Shown: positions 63,370 to 64,000 of the stretch, in pieces
Numbering within the stretch: the stretch's first letter is position 1
How the letters are laid out: each line of letters starts with the position of its first letter
From: Saprospiraceae bacterium
GTDB taxonomy: Bacteria > Bacteroidota > Bacteroidia > Chitinophagales > Saprospiraceae
Length of the DNA: 64,000 nucleotides
Reading direction: 5' to 3'
Assembly (NCBI GenBank): GCA_016708265.1
Contig: JADJGA010000012.1
Location: 903,001-967,000, forward strand
Notes under the pieces: model-generated
Told to the model about the DNA's origin: nothing
What the model saw: only the letters and a program-made list of their open reading frames with translations
The model's database searches: none
Position numbers and translations under genes: made by a program

Positions 63370-64000
63370 TTAATATGTCTTTGTCATATCTGAAGGTATT
63401 ACAAATATAAAATCGCCCTGAGCTTTGTATTCGTCCTTGAAATCAGTATTGTCAGCTTCCTGTGTGGAAATTGTCACTATCTTAACTTCCGGTTTGTAAA
63501 TTCTGAGATACCAGCTGATAGCTCCATAGAGTTTGGAATGAAATTCTCCGTTATAATGGATAAAAGTATGGCCTGGTTTCAAATTTTCAGTAATGAAATA
63601 AGCCATTGTTGCGTCTTTAATAGCCTGAGCTTTGGCAAAATTAACTTTGTTCATAGCATGACCCATATCCATTTCGAGCATTTCCTTATAGTTTGGGACC
63701 AAGGTATCGAACTGTACGGGCAATGGAGCAATGTATTTTTTTGCAGCATCACTCAAAGTTTCAAGTCCTTCAAATCCATCCTTCGGGACCATGCTTGCAT
63801 ATCGACGCGGAATGTTAGTTGCAATAAAGTCAAGCTTATTGGTTTTAGCAAAATCGAGAAGTGGTTTGTAATCAGTTTTATAGTTATTCCATAATTTGAC
63901 TTCTTTCTCAAAGTTGTTTTCCTTGAATAATCCCTGGAAATACTCGTCAATAGCCAATTGATCGTCAGCTTCAAACATTTCAGCCCCAAGTTGAATTAAC
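63370..64000 (-). CDS. ChaN-family (Tiki/haem-uptake) lipoprotein, 5' end outside window
   Basis: The frame stays open through the right edge: upstream of an internal Met it still reads IQLGAEMFEADDQ. At least 209 residues are present. ChaN/DUF399 features include LGAEMFEADDQLAIDEYFQG, FIATNIPRRYASMV, and GHTFIHYNGEFHSKLYGAISWYL with the catalytic-type His. ChaN proteins are lipoproteins linked to haem/iron acquisition and distantly related to Tiki proteases. The lipobox is outside the window. Confidence 0.8.
   Translation of the reverse strand, partial: LIQLGAEMFEADDQLAIDEYFQGLFKENNFEKEVKLWNNYKTDYKPLLDFAKTNKLDFIATNIPRRYASMVPKDGFEGLETLSDAAKKYIAPLPVQFDTLVPNYKEMLEMDMGHAMNKVNFAKAQAIKDATMAYFITENLKPGHTFIHYNGEFHSKLYGAISWYLRIYKPEVKIVTISTQEADNTDFKDEYKAQGDFIFVIPSDMTKTY

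Overview
The window looks like chromosomal DNA of a low-GC Bacteroidota bacterium, probably from a Saprospiria- or Chitinophagia-like lineage (the lineage is an inference). The main evidence is type IX secretion (T9SS) hardware and cargo: two giant SprB-repeat adhesins, a PorP/SprF-family partner, and type A and type B C-terminal sorting domains. Other support comes from Bacteroidota-type promoters (TAnnTTTG at -7), a fused CcoNO cbb3 oxidase, DUF4403, DUF6175 and PorP families, and many short outer-membrane-type lipoproteins. I see no phage, insertion sequence, CRISPR array or rRNA. There is one tRNA, tRNA-Lys(CTT).

Layout, left to right. 0-5 kb: the 3' end of a YadA-head/S74 self-cleaving adhesin, then an ECF sigma factor overlapping a membrane/beta-barrel partner gene that is split by an in-frame TAA, and a three-repeat lipoprotein. 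4.8-12 kb: a Rid-family protein, a polyamine operon (arginine decarboxylase, agmatinase, deoxyhypusine-synthase-like enzyme), and fused isobutyryl-CoA mutase IcmF. 12-16 kb: a small membrane protein between two copies of a hairpin repeat, a SlyD-like FKBP and SppA. 16-22 kb: SprB-type adhesin plus its SprF-like partner, and a CBS-domain protein. 22-26 kb: signal peptidase I and a DUF4403 lipoprotein. 26-32.4 kb: a cbb3 oxidase operon (ccoS-NO-Q-P-G-H and a TauE/SafE/DsbD-like membrane protein) with no ccoI in sight. 32-38.7 kb: M23 peptidase, alaS, a T9SS-exported M1 aminopeptidase, tRNA-Lys and a small membrane protein. 38.7-43 kb: a sulfide:quinone oxidoreductase-like enzyme with an overlooked 57-aa partner gene, a CDF metal exporter, endonuclease III and a YceI lipoprotein. 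43-51.6 kb: a second SprB-repeat adhesin coupled to a methyltransferase, an FAD oxidoreductase, recF-DUF721 and a membrane TPR protein. 51.8-56 kb: a four-gene operon in which every product is exported. 56-64 kb: two orphan lipoproteins, an MbnH/MbnP-like copper pair, an M1-M28-PDZ triple fusion protease and a ChaN-like lipoprotein cut by the right edge.

Themes. Surface export by T9SS, envelope proteolysis (SppA, LepB, M23, two M1 enzymes, M28) and copper/haem respiration (cbb3 oxidase with its assembly factors, the MbnH/MbnP pair, sulfide oxidation) account for most of the genes. The best candidates for undescribed biology are the four-gene exported operon (51821-55987), the MbnH/MbnP pair with no methanobactin genes in view, the hidden small protein beside the SQR, the polyamine operon ending in a bacterial DHS homologue, and the ECF-sigma locus with its interrupted barrel gene and repeat lipoprotein.
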